Source: Haloplanus sp. XH21
GTDB taxonomy: Archaea > Halobacteriota > Halobacteria > Halobacteriales > Haloferacaceae
Direction: 5' to 3'
NCBI RefSeq assembly: GCF_023276355.1
Contig: NZ_JALLPL010000001.1
Location: 2,170,001 to 2,234,000 of the forward strand
DNA: 64,000 nt
Under the pieces are notes generated by a model, which saw only the letters and a list, made by a program, of their open reading frames with translations, was not told the origin of the DNA and did not search any database. The position numbers and the translations under genes are program-made. This document shows, in pieces, positions 52,102-60,994 of the stretch. Within the stretch, counting starts at the first letter, position 1. The number at the start of each line of letters is the position of its first letter.

Positions 52102-52851
52102 TCACACCAACTCCCCGCCGCGGATCGCCCGCTCCGCGTCCGCCAGCGCCGTCTCGGGATCGAACTCCGCGACGATCCGCTCCAGGTCGGTCCGCGGCGC
52201 GTCCGCGAGGTCGCGGGCGTGGACCGTGATCGCCGGAACCGCGCGCAGGATGTTGTCTACGATCGGCACGTCGGCCACCTGCGCCGACCGAGAGAGCGGG
52301 TTGAGGTCGATGACGAGTTCGATCTTCCCCAAGTCGGCGAGCGCTGCCGCCCGGTCGCCGTCTTCCAGCGGAACGAGTACCACGTCGGCGTCGGCGATGC
52401 CGTCGGCGTCGACTTTCGCCCGTTCGTGGTTCAGGTTCGGAATGCGGGCGTTCGCCTCCCGTCCCTTCACCTCGCCCGCGCCGTGAGCGCGGAGGTGATC
52501 GACGATCGCCTGGATGCGCTCGTCGGTCCGATTGAACAGGTTCACCTCCAGATCCGCACCGACGACACCGGCGAGTTCGACCAGTTCCGCCGGGACGAGC
52601 GCCGCGGCGTTCCCGTTCACCGAGATGACGGGACGCTCGGCGAGCAAGAGATGTGCGGCGGCGGCGCGGGCGGCGGCGTCCGCCGACGGGAGCGTGCGCT
52701 CGCCGAGCAGATAGTCGAACGCTTCGCCGCGCCCCTGGGCGATGAGCCCCTGTTGACTGGTGATCCCCTTCTCGACGCCAGCCTCGATTCGGTGGCGCGT
52801 CACCAGCGAGTCGTGACGCGGGTGGTCGTCCGGAATCTCGACCTCGGCCAT
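52102..52851 (-). CDS. Archaeal phosphopantothenate synthetase (4-phosphopantoate--beta-alanine ligase)
   Basis: 249 residues. Signature residues GVEKGITSQQGLIAQGRGEAFDYLLG near the N terminus and AAAHLLLAERPVISVNGN, VNLFNRTDERIQAI and DLNPLSRSAQVADVPIVDN. Family chemistry: 4-phosphopantoate and beta-alanine to 4-phosphopantothenate in the archaeal CoA route. It follows the pantoate kinase gene by 37 bases, consistent with one operon; together they replace PanC/PanK-type steps. Confidence 0.92.
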   Translation of the reverse strand: MAEVEIPDDHPRHDSLVTRHRIEAGVEKGITSQQGLIAQGRGEAFDYLLGERTLPSADAAARAAAAHLLLAERPVISVNGNAAALVPAELVELAGVVGADLEVNLFNRTDERIQAIVDHLRAHGAGEVKGREANARIPNLNHERAKVDADGIADADVVLVPLEDGDRAAALADLGKIELVIDLNPLSRSAQVADVPIVDNILRAVPAITVHARDLADAPRTDLERIVAEFDPETALADAERAIRGGELV

Positions 52852-52888
52852 GGCCGACGTACGCCACAGCGGGTCAAAACACCCGCGA

Positions 52889-53764
52889 TTAGGACTCGTC
52901 GACGCCGGTCACGAGATGGGCGCCGGCGTCGCAGATCCGGCAGGATGTGGCGTCGAATCCGGCAGCCGAGAGGCCCTCGTCCAGCGCGAACGCCGTCTCG
53001 CCGAGCATCACCATCGACGCCGCGCCCCCCGCGTCGGCGACGGCGTCGAGGACATCCGAGAGTCGGTCGGTCAGCAGCCCCGTCTCCCCGGCGAACGCGC
53101 GCGACGCCGCGACCAGTTCCGGGAGCGTCGGCCGGTCGACGAGCTGCGAGAGCGCCGTCTCGCCGGCGCGGACGATCGGGTCGATATCGCCCGCGAGCAC
53201 GTCGGCCGTCGAGAGGTCACCGAACGTGAGGTATTCGACGGAGGCACGGTCCGGAACGCCGTCGAGACGGCCGTGCGCCGGCGCGCCGGGATCGAGCCGG
53301 ATCGGCACGCCGCCCCGAGCCTGGGCCACCACGTCGCCGAGGCCGGTCCCCGCCCGAACCTCGGCGCGGTGAGCGAGCGTCACCAGTTCGTTTTCGGTGC
53401 GCCCGCAGCCGAAGCAGTCGTTGGCGGCGAGCGCCGTCCCGAGCGCCATCGCCCCCGAGACGCCGAACCCCGTCCCGAGCGGCAGGTCGGAGTCGGCGAC
53501 GACGCGCACCCCCTCGACGCTCAGCGCGTCGAGCACCGTCTCCACGGGTGGCATCGACAGCGGATCGCCGTCGAGCGTGACCCGTCGGTCGGCGTCAGCC
53601 TCGGCCGGCCGGACCGTCACCCGGACGCCGTCCGAGAGCGTCAGGCCCGCCCCGCGTGAACCGGCCCGGACGGGGTCGTCGTCCGGATAGGGGCTGAAAA
53701 AGCCGGTGACGTGGCCCGGGACGAACGCCGTCGACGCGCGGTCGCCACGCGACTGCTCGCTCAT
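52889..53764 (-). CDS. Pantoate kinase (GHMP family)
   Basis: 291 residues. FVPGHVTGFFSPYPDDD, the GHMP ATP-binding loop LPLGTGFGVSGAMALGTAL, then LGDVVAQARGGVPIR and a C-terminal ATSCRICDAGAHL. Phosphorylates pantoate to 4-phosphopantoate. Start at MSEQSRGD (ATG 53762-53764). A CTTAACG element about 27 bases before the start suggests leaderless expression. Confidence 0.92.
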   Translation of the reverse strand: MSEQSRGDRASTAFVPGHVTGFFSPYPDDDPVRAGSRGAGLTLSDGVRVTVRPAEADADRRVTLDGDPLSMPPVETVLDALSVEGVRVVADSDLPLGTGFGVSGAMALGTALAANDCFGCGRTENELVTLAHRAEVRAGTGLGDVVAQARGGVPIRLDPGAPAHGRLDGVPDRASVEYLTFGDLSTADVLAGDIDPIVRAGETALSQLVDRPTLPELVAASRAFAGETGLLTDRLSDVLDAVADAGGAASMVMLGETAFALDEGLSAAGFDATSCRICDAGAHLVTGVDES

Positions 53765-53870
53765 GTGCAAGACGACGAACGGGGAGTCGTTAAGCCCTGT
53801 CGGAACGACCCCGGCGACCGACGCACTCCGCCGCCAGTATTCATAAACCATCCCGCCACCCAGTTAGTGT

Positions 53871-54449
53871 ATGTCAGTCGACCGCCCCGGATTCTCCACT
53901 CTCGACCTGCCCGGCAACACGTACACCGTCAAGCAGTCGCTCGTCCGCAACAAGTACGCGGCGTACGACGAGAACGGCGAACTCGTCTGCCGCGCCAAAC
54001 AGAAACTGCTCAAGATGAAAGAGGAGTTCCCCTTCGTCGACGCCGACGGCGACCCCGTGTTCACCGTCAAGGCGGGCGGGATCCTCGATATCGCGGGGAA
54101 CTACGCCATCATCGACGCCGAAACTGGCGAGCGGATGGCCATCCTCGACAACGACTTCTCTCTCTTCCGGGACACCTGGACGATCCGGGACGGGAAAACG
54201 GAGGAACCGGTCGCGAAGATCAGTTCCCGCGGCACGCTCGTGACCCTCGCGCGGAACCTCCTCCCCTTCGGTGAACTCATCCCGCACAAATACGAAATCA
54301 CCGACCATCGGGGAACCCACGTCGGGGCCATCGACGGCCAGTTCTCGCTCCGAGATCAGTACCGCATCGTCATCGACGACGCCGAAACCGTCCCCAAAGA
54401 CGCCGTCGTCGCGTCCGCGATGGTCATCGACGCGATCCAGGGGAACTAG
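53871..54449 (+). CDS. LURP-one-related (Tubby-like fold) protein
   Basis: 192 residues. Beta-rich throughout: YTVKQSLVRNKYAAYDENG, LVCRAKQKLLKMKEEFPF, IIDAETGERMAILDND, and C-terminal RDQYRIVIDDAE. Matches the LURP-one/YxjI scaffold seen in bacteria and plants, which resembles phospholipid scramblases. TATA-like TTCATAAAC 27 bases before the ATG. The 90-bp repeat array starts just after its stop. Confidence 0.82.
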   Translation: MSVDRPGFSTLDLPGNTYTVKQSLVRNKYAAYDENGELVCRAKQKLLKMKEEFPFVDADGDPVFTVKAGGILDIAGNYAIIDAETGERMAILDNDFSLFRDTWTIRDGKTEEPVAKISSRGTLVTLARNLLPFGELIPHKYEITDHRGTHVGAIDGQFSLRDQYRIVIDDAETVPKDAVVASAMVIDAIQGN

Positions 54450-54471
54450 CGGGGCGTCTCACGGCGACAGC

Positions 54472-55121
54472 CGCTGTCGGTCGCGTGGGAACACGGTCGT
54501 TCCGCTTCGCTTCACTCCCTGCGTCCACGCTCCCGGGGCGCCTTCGTCCTACGGACTCAGTCGCTGTCGGTCGCGTGGGAACACGGTCGTTCCGCTTCGC
54601 TTCACTCCCTGCGTCCACGCTCCCGGGGCGCCTTCGTCCTACGGACTCAGTCGCTGTCGGTCGCGTGGGAACACGGTCGTTCCGCTTCGCTTCACTCCCT
54701 GCGTCCACGCTCCCGGGGCGCCTTCGTCCTACGGACTCAGTCGCTGTCGGTCGCGTGGGAACACGGTCGTTCCGCTTCGCTTCACTCCCTGCGTCCACGC
54801 TCCCGGGGCGCCTTCGTCCTACGGACTCAGTCGCTGTCGGTCGCGTGGGAACACGGTCGTTCCGCTTCGCTTCACTCCCTGCGTCCACGCTCCCGGGGCG
54901 CCTTCGTCCTACGGACTCAGTCGCTGTCGGTCGCGTGGGAACACGGTCGTTCCGCTTCGCTTCACTCCCTGCGTCCACGCTCCCGGGGCGCCTTCGTCCT
55001 ACGGACTCAGTCGCTGTCGGTCGCGTGGGAACACGGTCGTTCCGCTTCGCTTCACTCCCTGCGTCCACGCTCCCGGGTGCCTTCGTCCTACGGACTCAGT
55101 CGCTGTCGGTCGCGTGGGAAC
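54472..55121. repeat. 90-bp direct tandem repeat array overlapping the aspS 3' end
   Basis: The 21-base segment CGCTGTCGGTCGCGTGGGAAC occurs at 54472, 54562, 54652, 54742, 54832, 54922, 55012 and 55101, so 7 units of 90 bp (the last 89 bp because of one deleted base in the CCCGGG run). Units look identical apart from the ends. Read on the minus strand the 21-mer encodes the [10 protein letters not shown] tail of AspRS, and the TAG stop lies in the unit. All 90 bp, not just a short repeat, are conserved, so it is not a CRISPR. Confidence 0.95.
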
Positions 55122-56389
55122 AACACAGCCTCGCGGATATTGCCCAAGTCGAGCATCGTCATGACGAGACGCTCGACACCGTAGGCCCACCCGGCGTGGG
55201 GCGGCATCCCGTATTTGAACATCCGGGTGTAGTAGTCGAACTGCTCGGGGTCGAGCCCCTGCTGTTGGAACCCGGCTACGAGTTCGTCGTAGCGGTGTTC
55301 GCGCTGCCCGCCCGAGACGAGTTCCATCCGCGGATGCATCAGGTCGAAGCCCTTCGAGAGCTGCGGGTCGTCCTCGTAGTCCTGAATGTAGAACGGCTTG
55401 ATCTCCGAGGGCCAGTCGGTGATGAAGTAGTGGCCGCCCACGTCGTCGCCGAGCGCCTTCTCCGCCTCGGTCGGCAGGTCGTCGCCCCAGACGAGTTGCG
55501 TGTCGAGTTCGCCCGTGGCGTTGATGCGCTCGATGGCCTCCTCGTAGGTGAGGCGGGGGAACTCCTCCTCGGGCACGCCGAAGTCGTCGTAGCCGAGGAG
55601 TTCGAGTTCCTCTTGGCAGTTCTCGGCGACGCCCTCGTAGGCCGCGCGGAGCGTCCCTTCACAGACGTCCATCGCCTCGTGGTGGTCGACGAATGCCGAC
55701 TCGAAGTCGATCATCGTCGCCTCGTTGAGGTGCCGGGGCGTGTTGTGCTCCTCGGCGCGGAAGATGGGGCCGATTTCGAACACCCGCTCCAGACCGGAGC
55801 CGACCATCAGCTGTTTGAACAGCTGTGGCGACTGGTTCATGAAGGCCTCTTCGCCGAAGTAGGTGATCGGGAAGAGCTCCGTGCCGCCCTCCGTCCCCGT
55901 GGCGACGATTTTCGGCGTGTTGATCTCCGTCGACCCGACCGAGCGGAAGTAGTCCCGCACCGAGCGCAGGATTTCGCTCCGGATCTCGAAGATGGCCTTC
56001 ACCTCGGGCTTGCGGAGATCCAGCGTGCGGTTGTCGAGACGGGTGGGCAGTTCGGCGTCGACTTTCCCGGAGGGGTCGAGAGGGAGTTCGGGGTCGGCCT
56101 CCGCCAGCACGTCGACGGACTCGGGGACGAGTTCCAGCCCCGTCGGCGCGCGGGGTTCCTCTTCGACGGCGCCGGTGACGGCGACGACGCTCTCGCGGTG
56201 GACGCCGAGCCCCGTCTCCACGAGGTCGTCGTCCATCTCGTCTTTCTCGAATTTGACCTGCAGTTTGCCGGTCTTGTCCCGGAGGATCAGGAAGGCGATG
56301 CCGCCGAGGTCCCGGATTTCGTGGACCCAGCCGGCGACCGTAGCCGTTTCGCCGGCGGCGACGTCGGCCGCGTGAGTTCGGTTCTGCAT
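55088..56389 (-). CDS. aspS: Aspartyl-tRNA synthetase
   Basis: 433 residues, archaeal/eukaryotic-type AspRS. N-terminal OB anticodon domain [19 protein letters not shown], class II motif 2 ([16 protein letters not shown]) and motif 3 ([16 protein letters not shown]), ending in [10 protein letters not shown]. It may be non-discriminating; GatB further along the window supplies transamidation for Asn or Gln tRNA. The stop lies inside the first (rightmost) unit of the 90-bp array. Start MQNRTHAAD. Confidence 0.95.
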   Translation of the reverse strand: MQNRTHAADVAAGETATVAGWVHEIRDLGGIAFLILRDKTGKLQVKFEKDEMDDDLVETGLGVHRESVVAVTGAVEEEPRAPTGLELVPESVDVLAEADPELPLDPSGKVDAELPTRLDNRTLDLRKPEVKAIFEIRSEILRSVRDYFRSVGSTEINTPKIVATGTEGGTELFPITYFGEEAFMNQSPQLFKQLMVGSGLERVFEIGPIFRAEEHNTPRHLNEATMIDFESAFVDHHEAMDVCEGTLRAAYEGVAENCQEELELLGYDDFGVPEEEFPRLTYEEAIERINATGELDTQLVWGDDLPTEAEKALGDDVGGHYFITDWPSEIKPFYIQDYEDDPQLSKGFDLMHPRMELVSGGQREHRYDELVAGFQQQGLDPEQFDYYTRMFKYGMPPHAGWAYGVERLVMTMLDLGNIREAVLFPRDRQRLSP

Positions 56390-56452
56390 ACCCCTTCGTA
56401 TCGCGCGCCGCGTCTTAAACGCGGTCGTTTTCGGTCGTCGTACTGTCGACCG

Positions 56453-57553
56453 TCAGTCAACGCGATACTCGTCGATGACATCCGCGTCGAGGCGAACGCC
56501 GAGTCCGGGTTCCTCGGGCACGGCCATCCGACCGTCGTCGAGCGTCGGCGGCGTCTCGAACAGCGACTCGTACACCGGGAAGTCGGTGGGGTCGAACTCC
56601 AACCACTCGCAGGCCGGCGACGCCGCGATGACGTGCATCGTCGCCGCGAGACCGACACCCGTGGTGAAACAGTGGGGGCTGACGACCGTCCCGAACGCCT
56701 CCCCTAGCGCACAGATTTTCTTCGCCTCGGTGATGCCGCCACAGCGCATCGCGTCGGGCATCGCGTAGTCGACGGCGCCCGCCTCGAACAGGTCGCGAAA
56801 GCCCCACTTCGTGTACTCGTTCTCGCCGGCGGCGATGGGTACGTCAAGTCGCTCGCGCAGCTCGGCCAGCCCCTCGACATCGTACGGCGAGAGCGGTTCC
56901 TCGTACCAGTACACGTCGTAGTCGTCGAGCATCCGTCCGACGCGGCGAGCGTCCGGACGGTCGTAGCCACAGTTCACGTCGACCATGAGTTCGGCGTCAC
57001 CGATGGCGTCCCGCATCGCGGCGACGCGCTCCTCGTCGGCGTCGAGGCCACGGCCCAGATGCGTTTTGACGCCCGCGAATCCGCGGTCGACGTACGACGC
57101 CGCGCGCTCCGCCATCGTCGCGGGGTCCTGCCAGAACAGATCGCTCGCGTACGGCTTGATGTCGCCACCGACGGGCCCGCCGAGCAGTCGCGAGACCGGA
57201 ACGCCGTGGTGCTTGCCCGCGATGTCCCAGAGCGCGATATCGACCCCACTGGCCGCGGAGATCCCTTGCCCGGCCCGGTCCTTGTAGAGGTCCTCCGTCA
57301 CCATCGCCTGCCAGTGACGCTCGATGTCGAGGGGGTCCTCCCCGATCAGACGCGGCGCGTACTTCTCCTCGACGATGCGTTCGACGATGTACGGCTCGGG
57401 CCCCACGCCCTCACCGATGCCCGTGATCCCCGCGTCGGTTTCGACGACGACGAAGGCTGCCCCGCGGGTGTCGAACTCGCGGCCCCGTGAGATGCCGAGC
57501 GGTCGCTCCAGCGGAACCTCGATGCTGACCGTCCGCACGTCGGTGATTTCCAT
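56453..57553 (-). CDS. Enolase-superfamily (mandelate racemase/muconate lactonising type) enzyme
   Basis: 366 residues. Capping domain then a barrel with VKTHLGRGLDADEE (Lys-x-His catalytic pair), metal ligands in MVDVNCGYD, YEEPLSP and AAGENEYTKWG, and late PDAMRCGGITEAKK and SPHCFTTGVG. Likely a sugar-acid dehydratase (Asp/Glu ligands plus the HCF His), though the substrate is not evident. Neighbours aspS and GGGP synthase give no clue. Confidence 0.88.
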   Translation of the reverse strand: MEITDVRTVSIEVPLERPLGISRGREFDTRGAAFVVVETDAGITGIGEGVGPEPYIVERIVEEKYAPRLIGEDPLDIERHWQAMVTEDLYKDRAGQGISAASGVDIALWDIAGKHHGVPVSRLLGGPVGGDIKPYASDLFWQDPATMAERAASYVDRGFAGVKTHLGRGLDADEERVAAMRDAIGDAELMVDVNCGYDRPDARRVGRMLDDYDVYWYEEPLSPYDVEGLAELRERLDVPIAAGENEYTKWGFRDLFEAGAVDYAMPDAMRCGGITEAKKICALGEAFGTVVSPHCFTTGVGLAATMHVIAASPACEWLEFDPTDFPVYESLFETPPTLDDGRMAVPEEPGLGVRLDADVIDEYRVD

Positions 57554-57603
57554 ACCCCCGTTTGGAGCGGGTGGTGAGTAAAAACCGGTGACGGACAGGG
57601 GCC

Positions 57604-58317
57604 TTACGACTCCCCGTGGGCGTCTTTGACGCCCTCGACCGTCTCGCGAACCGCGTCACAGCCCTCGTCGTGAAGCAGGTCGCCGACGACGACGACGTCG
57701 GCGTGTTGGCCCATCTCGTGGGCGGTGTCGTAGTCGCCGATGCCGCCGCCGTAGAAGAGGGTCGCCTCGTCGAGCACGTCGCTTGCGGCCTGCACCGTTT
57801 CGGGGTCGCCGAGCATGCCCGAGTATTCGATGTAGACGATCTCCTGACCGAACAGTTTCTCGGCGACGGACGCGTAGGCGGCCACGTCGTCGGGCGACTG
57901 GTCGCAGTCGGCCTCGGTGTACTCCGCGACCGAGGAGTCGGGGTTGAGCACGATGTAGGCCTCGGTGTGGGTGCGGTCCCAGTCGAGGCCGTTCTCGAGG
58001 CGAACCCACTCCTTGTGGGCGCCGGTGACCCAGAAACTGTCGCCCGCGTTGAACACGGTCGGGATCAGGTAGCCGTCCAGCGCGTCGTCGTCGATGACGA
58101 CGGCCGGGTTCGACGGTTCCTGATACAGTGGCACGCCGTATTTCGCGCAGGCGTCCACGACCGTCTCCATCTTCTCTTTGGTCATGCCGGTCGTGCCGCC
58201 GATCTCGATGGCGTCCGTTCCAGTGGCACAGACGTCCTCGAACGTCTCGCCCTCGACGAGTTCCTTGTCGGGGTCGACTTTGAGGACGTGGTCCCACTCG
58301 TCCCACGGCGTAGTCAT
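57604..58317 (-). CDS. Geranylgeranylglyceryl phosphate synthase
   Basis: 237 residues, a TIM-barrel PcrB-type enzyme. Near the N terminus [11 protein letters not shown], then [15 protein letters not shown] and [10 protein letters not shown]; the phosphate site [14 protein letters not shown] and [12 protein letters not shown] are clear. Builds the ether link of sn-glycerol-1-phosphate and geranylgeranyl-PP, the first committed step of archaeal lipid synthesis. Length is normal for group I. Confidence 0.94.
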   Translation of the reverse strand: MTTPWDEWDHVLKVDPDKELVEGETFEDVCATGTDAIEIGGTTGMTKEKMETVVDACAKYGVPLYQEPSNPAVVIDDDALDGYLIPTVFNAGDSFWVTGAHKEWVRLENGLDWDRTHTEAYIVLNPDSSVAEYTEADCDQSPDDVAAYASVAEKLFGQEIVYIEYSGMLGDPETVQAASDVLDEATLFYGGGIGDYDTAHEMGQHADVVVVGDLLHDEGCDAVRETVEGVKDAHGES

Positions 58318-58377
58318 TACGCGTCTCTACCCCCCGGCACCGGTAAAAAGGGTCCGAATCGGGCGTGTGATACGGAT

Positions 58378-60894
58378 TCAGTCCGCCTTGGCCTGCCAGT
58401 TGCGCACTTTCTCCGCACCCACGCCGTCGATTTCGGCCGCGAGCGAGTCGGGTTCGGCCGCCTTCAACCCGGCGACGTCCTCGATTCCGGCGTCTTTCAA
58501 CTTCTCGGCCGTCTTCTCGCCGATGCCGTCGATGGCTTCGAGGTCGGACCCCGCCTGCCGGGTCTGGTACTCACGGTAGTTGCAGATGGGACAGCCGAGG
58601 TCCCACGGCTCCCGGTCTTCGTCCTCGTAGATGATGCGCAACCCCGGCAGTCCGTGCTCCTCGCACGGCTCGTCGACGAGTTCCACGTCGCCCCGGCGGG
58701 GCATCGGGAGCGAGTAATCGCAGTCGGGATAGCGCGTACAGCCGATGAGCCGACCACCGGAGCGGAGGCGCTTCACCGCGAGTTCGCCACCCTCTTCGTC
58801 GCCGCAGTCGGGACAGTCCCCGACGATGAGGTCCGGTTCCTCGTCGGCCGCTTCGGCCGCACAGAGCGGACAGCCCTGGACGAACGTCTTGCGCCCGGCG
58901 AGCATCTTCACCGAGTGGAGGCCGTGCTCCCCGCAGGTTTCATCGAGCAGGATGGGTTTCCCCGTCGACGGGAGCGGCAGGGTGTATGTGCAGTCGGGAT
59001 AGCCGTCACAGCCGATGAAGTAGGAGCCGTCGCGGCTCTGCCGGATGACGAGGTCCTCGTCGCAGTCGGGACACGGCCCGACGGTCTTGTCGGCTTTCAG
59101 CGAGTCGCGAAGGTGGTCGCCGAGCGCCTCGCGCGAGTCCATGAGGCGATCGAACACGCGGTGGAGGATTTCGCGGGACTCCGCGGTCACGTCTTCGAGC
59201 GTCGCCTCGCCGCGGGCGATGGCCTGCATGTCCGCCTCCAACTGCGCGGTCATCTCCTCGCTGACGATGAGGTCAGCGAACTCCTCGGACGCCTCGACGA
59301 CGCCGCGGGCGAGCCGCGTCGGGCGCGGCGGGTCGCCCTCGATGTAGCCCCGGTCGTAGAGCTTCTGGATCACGTCGTGGCGGGTCGCTTTCGTCCCGAT
59401 ACCCATCTCCTCCATCGTCTCGATGAGCCGAGACTGGCCGTACCGCCGCGGTGGCTGGGTCTGTTTGTCTTCGAGACGCGTTTCGACGAGGGCGAGTTCT
59501 TCGCCCTCCGTCACGTCGGGGACGTAGTTCTCGCTTGTCGAGCGGTAGGGGTAGACGGCGTGGTAGCCGGGGTCGACCAGTCGCTTGCCGTTCGCCTTGA
59601 GCGAGTGAGTCTCCTCGGCGGCGTCGACATCGGCGACGACCCGCAGGTGTTCCCACGTCGCCGCGTCGGCGACGGTGGCGAGGAACCGACGCACGACGAG
59701 TTCGTACACCTCCCACTCGTCCTCGGAGAGTTCGGACGGCGACGGGAGTTCGTCCGTCGGGTGGATGGGCGGGTGGTCGGTGGTCTCCTCGTCGCCTTCC
59801 GTCGGCGTGATGTCGTCGGCCGCCAGCAGCGAGTCGGCGTCGTCGCCGAACCGCGGGCCGGCCGAGAGCGCGTCGAGCAGGTCGCGCGGGTCGAGGTCCT
59901 CGGGGTACACCGTGTTGTCCGTCCGAGGGTAGGTGATGTAACCCGCGGTGTAGAGGTCCTCCGCGATGCTCATCGCCTGCTGGGCGGAGTGTCCGATGCC
60001 GCTCGCCGCCCGGATGAACTGCGTGGTGTTGAAGGGCGCGGGCGGGTCGTCGGTCCGGGTGCGGCGGCGCACCTCGTCGACCGTCGCCGCGGACGCGTCA
60101 CCGAGGGCGTCGGCGACGGCCGCCGCCCGGTCGCCGTCCCAGACGCGTTCGGCCTCGTTGCCGTCGTCGTCGAGATAGAAGTACTGCGCCTCGAACGCCT
60201 CATCGTCCTTGCGGAGGTCCGCGAACAGTTCCCAGTAGTCCTCGGGGTCGAACGCGTCGATTTCGCGCTCGCGGTCGACGATCAGTTTCAGCGTCGGCCC
60301 CTGCACCCGGCCGACGGAGATGAAGTCGTCGCCGAGCTGTCGCGCCGAGAGGGAGAGATACCGCGTGAGCGACGCGCCCCACATCAGATCGATGATCTGT
60401 CGCGCTTCGCCCGCGGCCGCGAGGTCGAAATCCAGGTCGTCCGGGTCGGCGAAGGCCTCCGTTACCTCGCGGTCCGTGATGGAGGAAAAGCGCACCCGGT
60501 CGACGGGCGCCTCGTCGTTGACCTCGTGGACGAGTTCGTAGGCCTCCTTCCCGATGAGTTCGCCCTCGCGGTCGTAGTCGGTCGCGATGTGGATGTGCGA
60601 GGCGTTGCGCGCGAGTTGGCGGAGGGCGGCGACGATGTGCTCCTGCGTCGGTCGCTTTTCGACCTCCGCGTCGACGAGTTCGACCGGTTCCACGTCGCGC
60701 CACCCGCTGTATTCGGGGGGGAAGTCGACGCCGACGACGTGGCCGGACAGGCCGATGCAGCGCTTGCCGCCCCACGCGTAGACGTTGACGCCGTTGACGC
60801 GCTCGCTATCGGCAGTTCCGCCGCTCAGAATCTCCGCGATGCGGCGCGCGGCGTTGTCCTTCTCGGTGATAATCAGTTCGGGGCCGCGTTTCAT
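58378..60894 (-). CDS. topA: DNA topoisomerase I (type IA) with zinc fingers
   Basis: 838 residues. Toprim domain at the N terminus (IITEKDNAARRIAEIL, IATDYDREGELIGKEA), catalytic Tyr in GYITYPRTDNTVYPED at about residue 300, and C-terminal zinc ribbons (CPDCDEDLVIRQS, CPLCAAEAADEE, DCPDCGDEEGGEL, CPICNYREY) plus a helix-hairpin-helix end DGIGEKTAEKLKDAGI. Relaxes negative supercoils. The last segment likely aids DNA binding. Confidence 0.95.
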   Translation of the reverse strand: MKRGPELIITEKDNAARRIAEILSGGTADSERVNGVNVYAWGGKRCIGLSGHVVGVDFPPEYSGWRDVEPVELVDAEVEKRPTQEHIVAALRQLARNASHIHIATDYDREGELIGKEAYELVHEVNDEAPVDRVRFSSITDREVTEAFADPDDLDFDLAAAGEARQIIDLMWGASLTRYLSLSARQLGDDFISVGRVQGPTLKLIVDREREIDAFDPEDYWELFADLRKDDEAFEAQYFYLDDDGNEAERVWDGDRAAAVADALGDASAATVDEVRRRTRTDDPPAPFNTTQFIRAASGIGHSAQQAMSIAEDLYTAGYITYPRTDNTVYPEDLDPRDLLDALSAGPRFGDDADSLLAADDITPTEGDEETTDHPPIHPTDELPSPSELSEDEWEVYELVVRRFLATVADAATWEHLRVVADVDAAEETHSLKANGKRLVDPGYHAVYPYRSTSENYVPDVTEGEELALVETRLEDKQTQPPRRYGQSRLIETMEEMGIGTKATRHDVIQKLYDRGYIEGDPPRPTRLARGVVEASEEFADLIVSEEMTAQLEADMQAIARGEATLEDVTAESREILHRVFDRLMDSREALGDHLRDSLKADKTVGPCPDCDEDLVIRQSRDGSYFIGCDGYPDCTYTLPLPSTGKPILLDETCGEHGLHSVKMLAGRKTFVQGCPLCAAEAADEEPDLIVGDCPDCGDEEGGELAVKRLRSGGRLIGCTRYPDCDYSLPMPRRGDVELVDEPCEEHGLPGLRIIYEDEDREPWDLGCPICNYREYQTRQAGSDLEAIDGIGEKTAEKLKDAGIEDVAGLKAAEPDSLAAEIDGVGAEKVRNWQAKAD

Positions 60895-60994
60895 CGACGA
60901 GTCGTATGTCGAGTAGCCGCCTAAAACTTTCGTGCCGGTAATCGGGGGACAGCGAGGGTATTCCCGACACCGCGCGGGCCGGCGCGCGAAGCGA

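Noticed and set aside
51797-52867. Long minus-strand frame from the phosphopantothenate synthetase region into the gene-free stretch
   Set aside because: Arg/Gly-rich frame shifted from the real synthetase gene; no family match.
54424-55164. Repetitive ORFs on both strands through the 90-bp array, and a CRISPR-like look
   Set aside because: The frames are open only because the unit is 90 bp; the whole unit is repeated, without variable spacers, so neither a CRISPR nor a real repeat protein is supported.
58368-58378. TGATACGGATT just downstream of topA, like a family B end
   Set aside because: Only 11 bases match, orientation does not end the gene, and no second arm is seen.
57616-60924. 1102-residue plus-strand frame opposite GGGP synthase and topA
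   Set aside because: Shadow of two clear minus-strand genes; composition is Val/Arg-rich with no domain.
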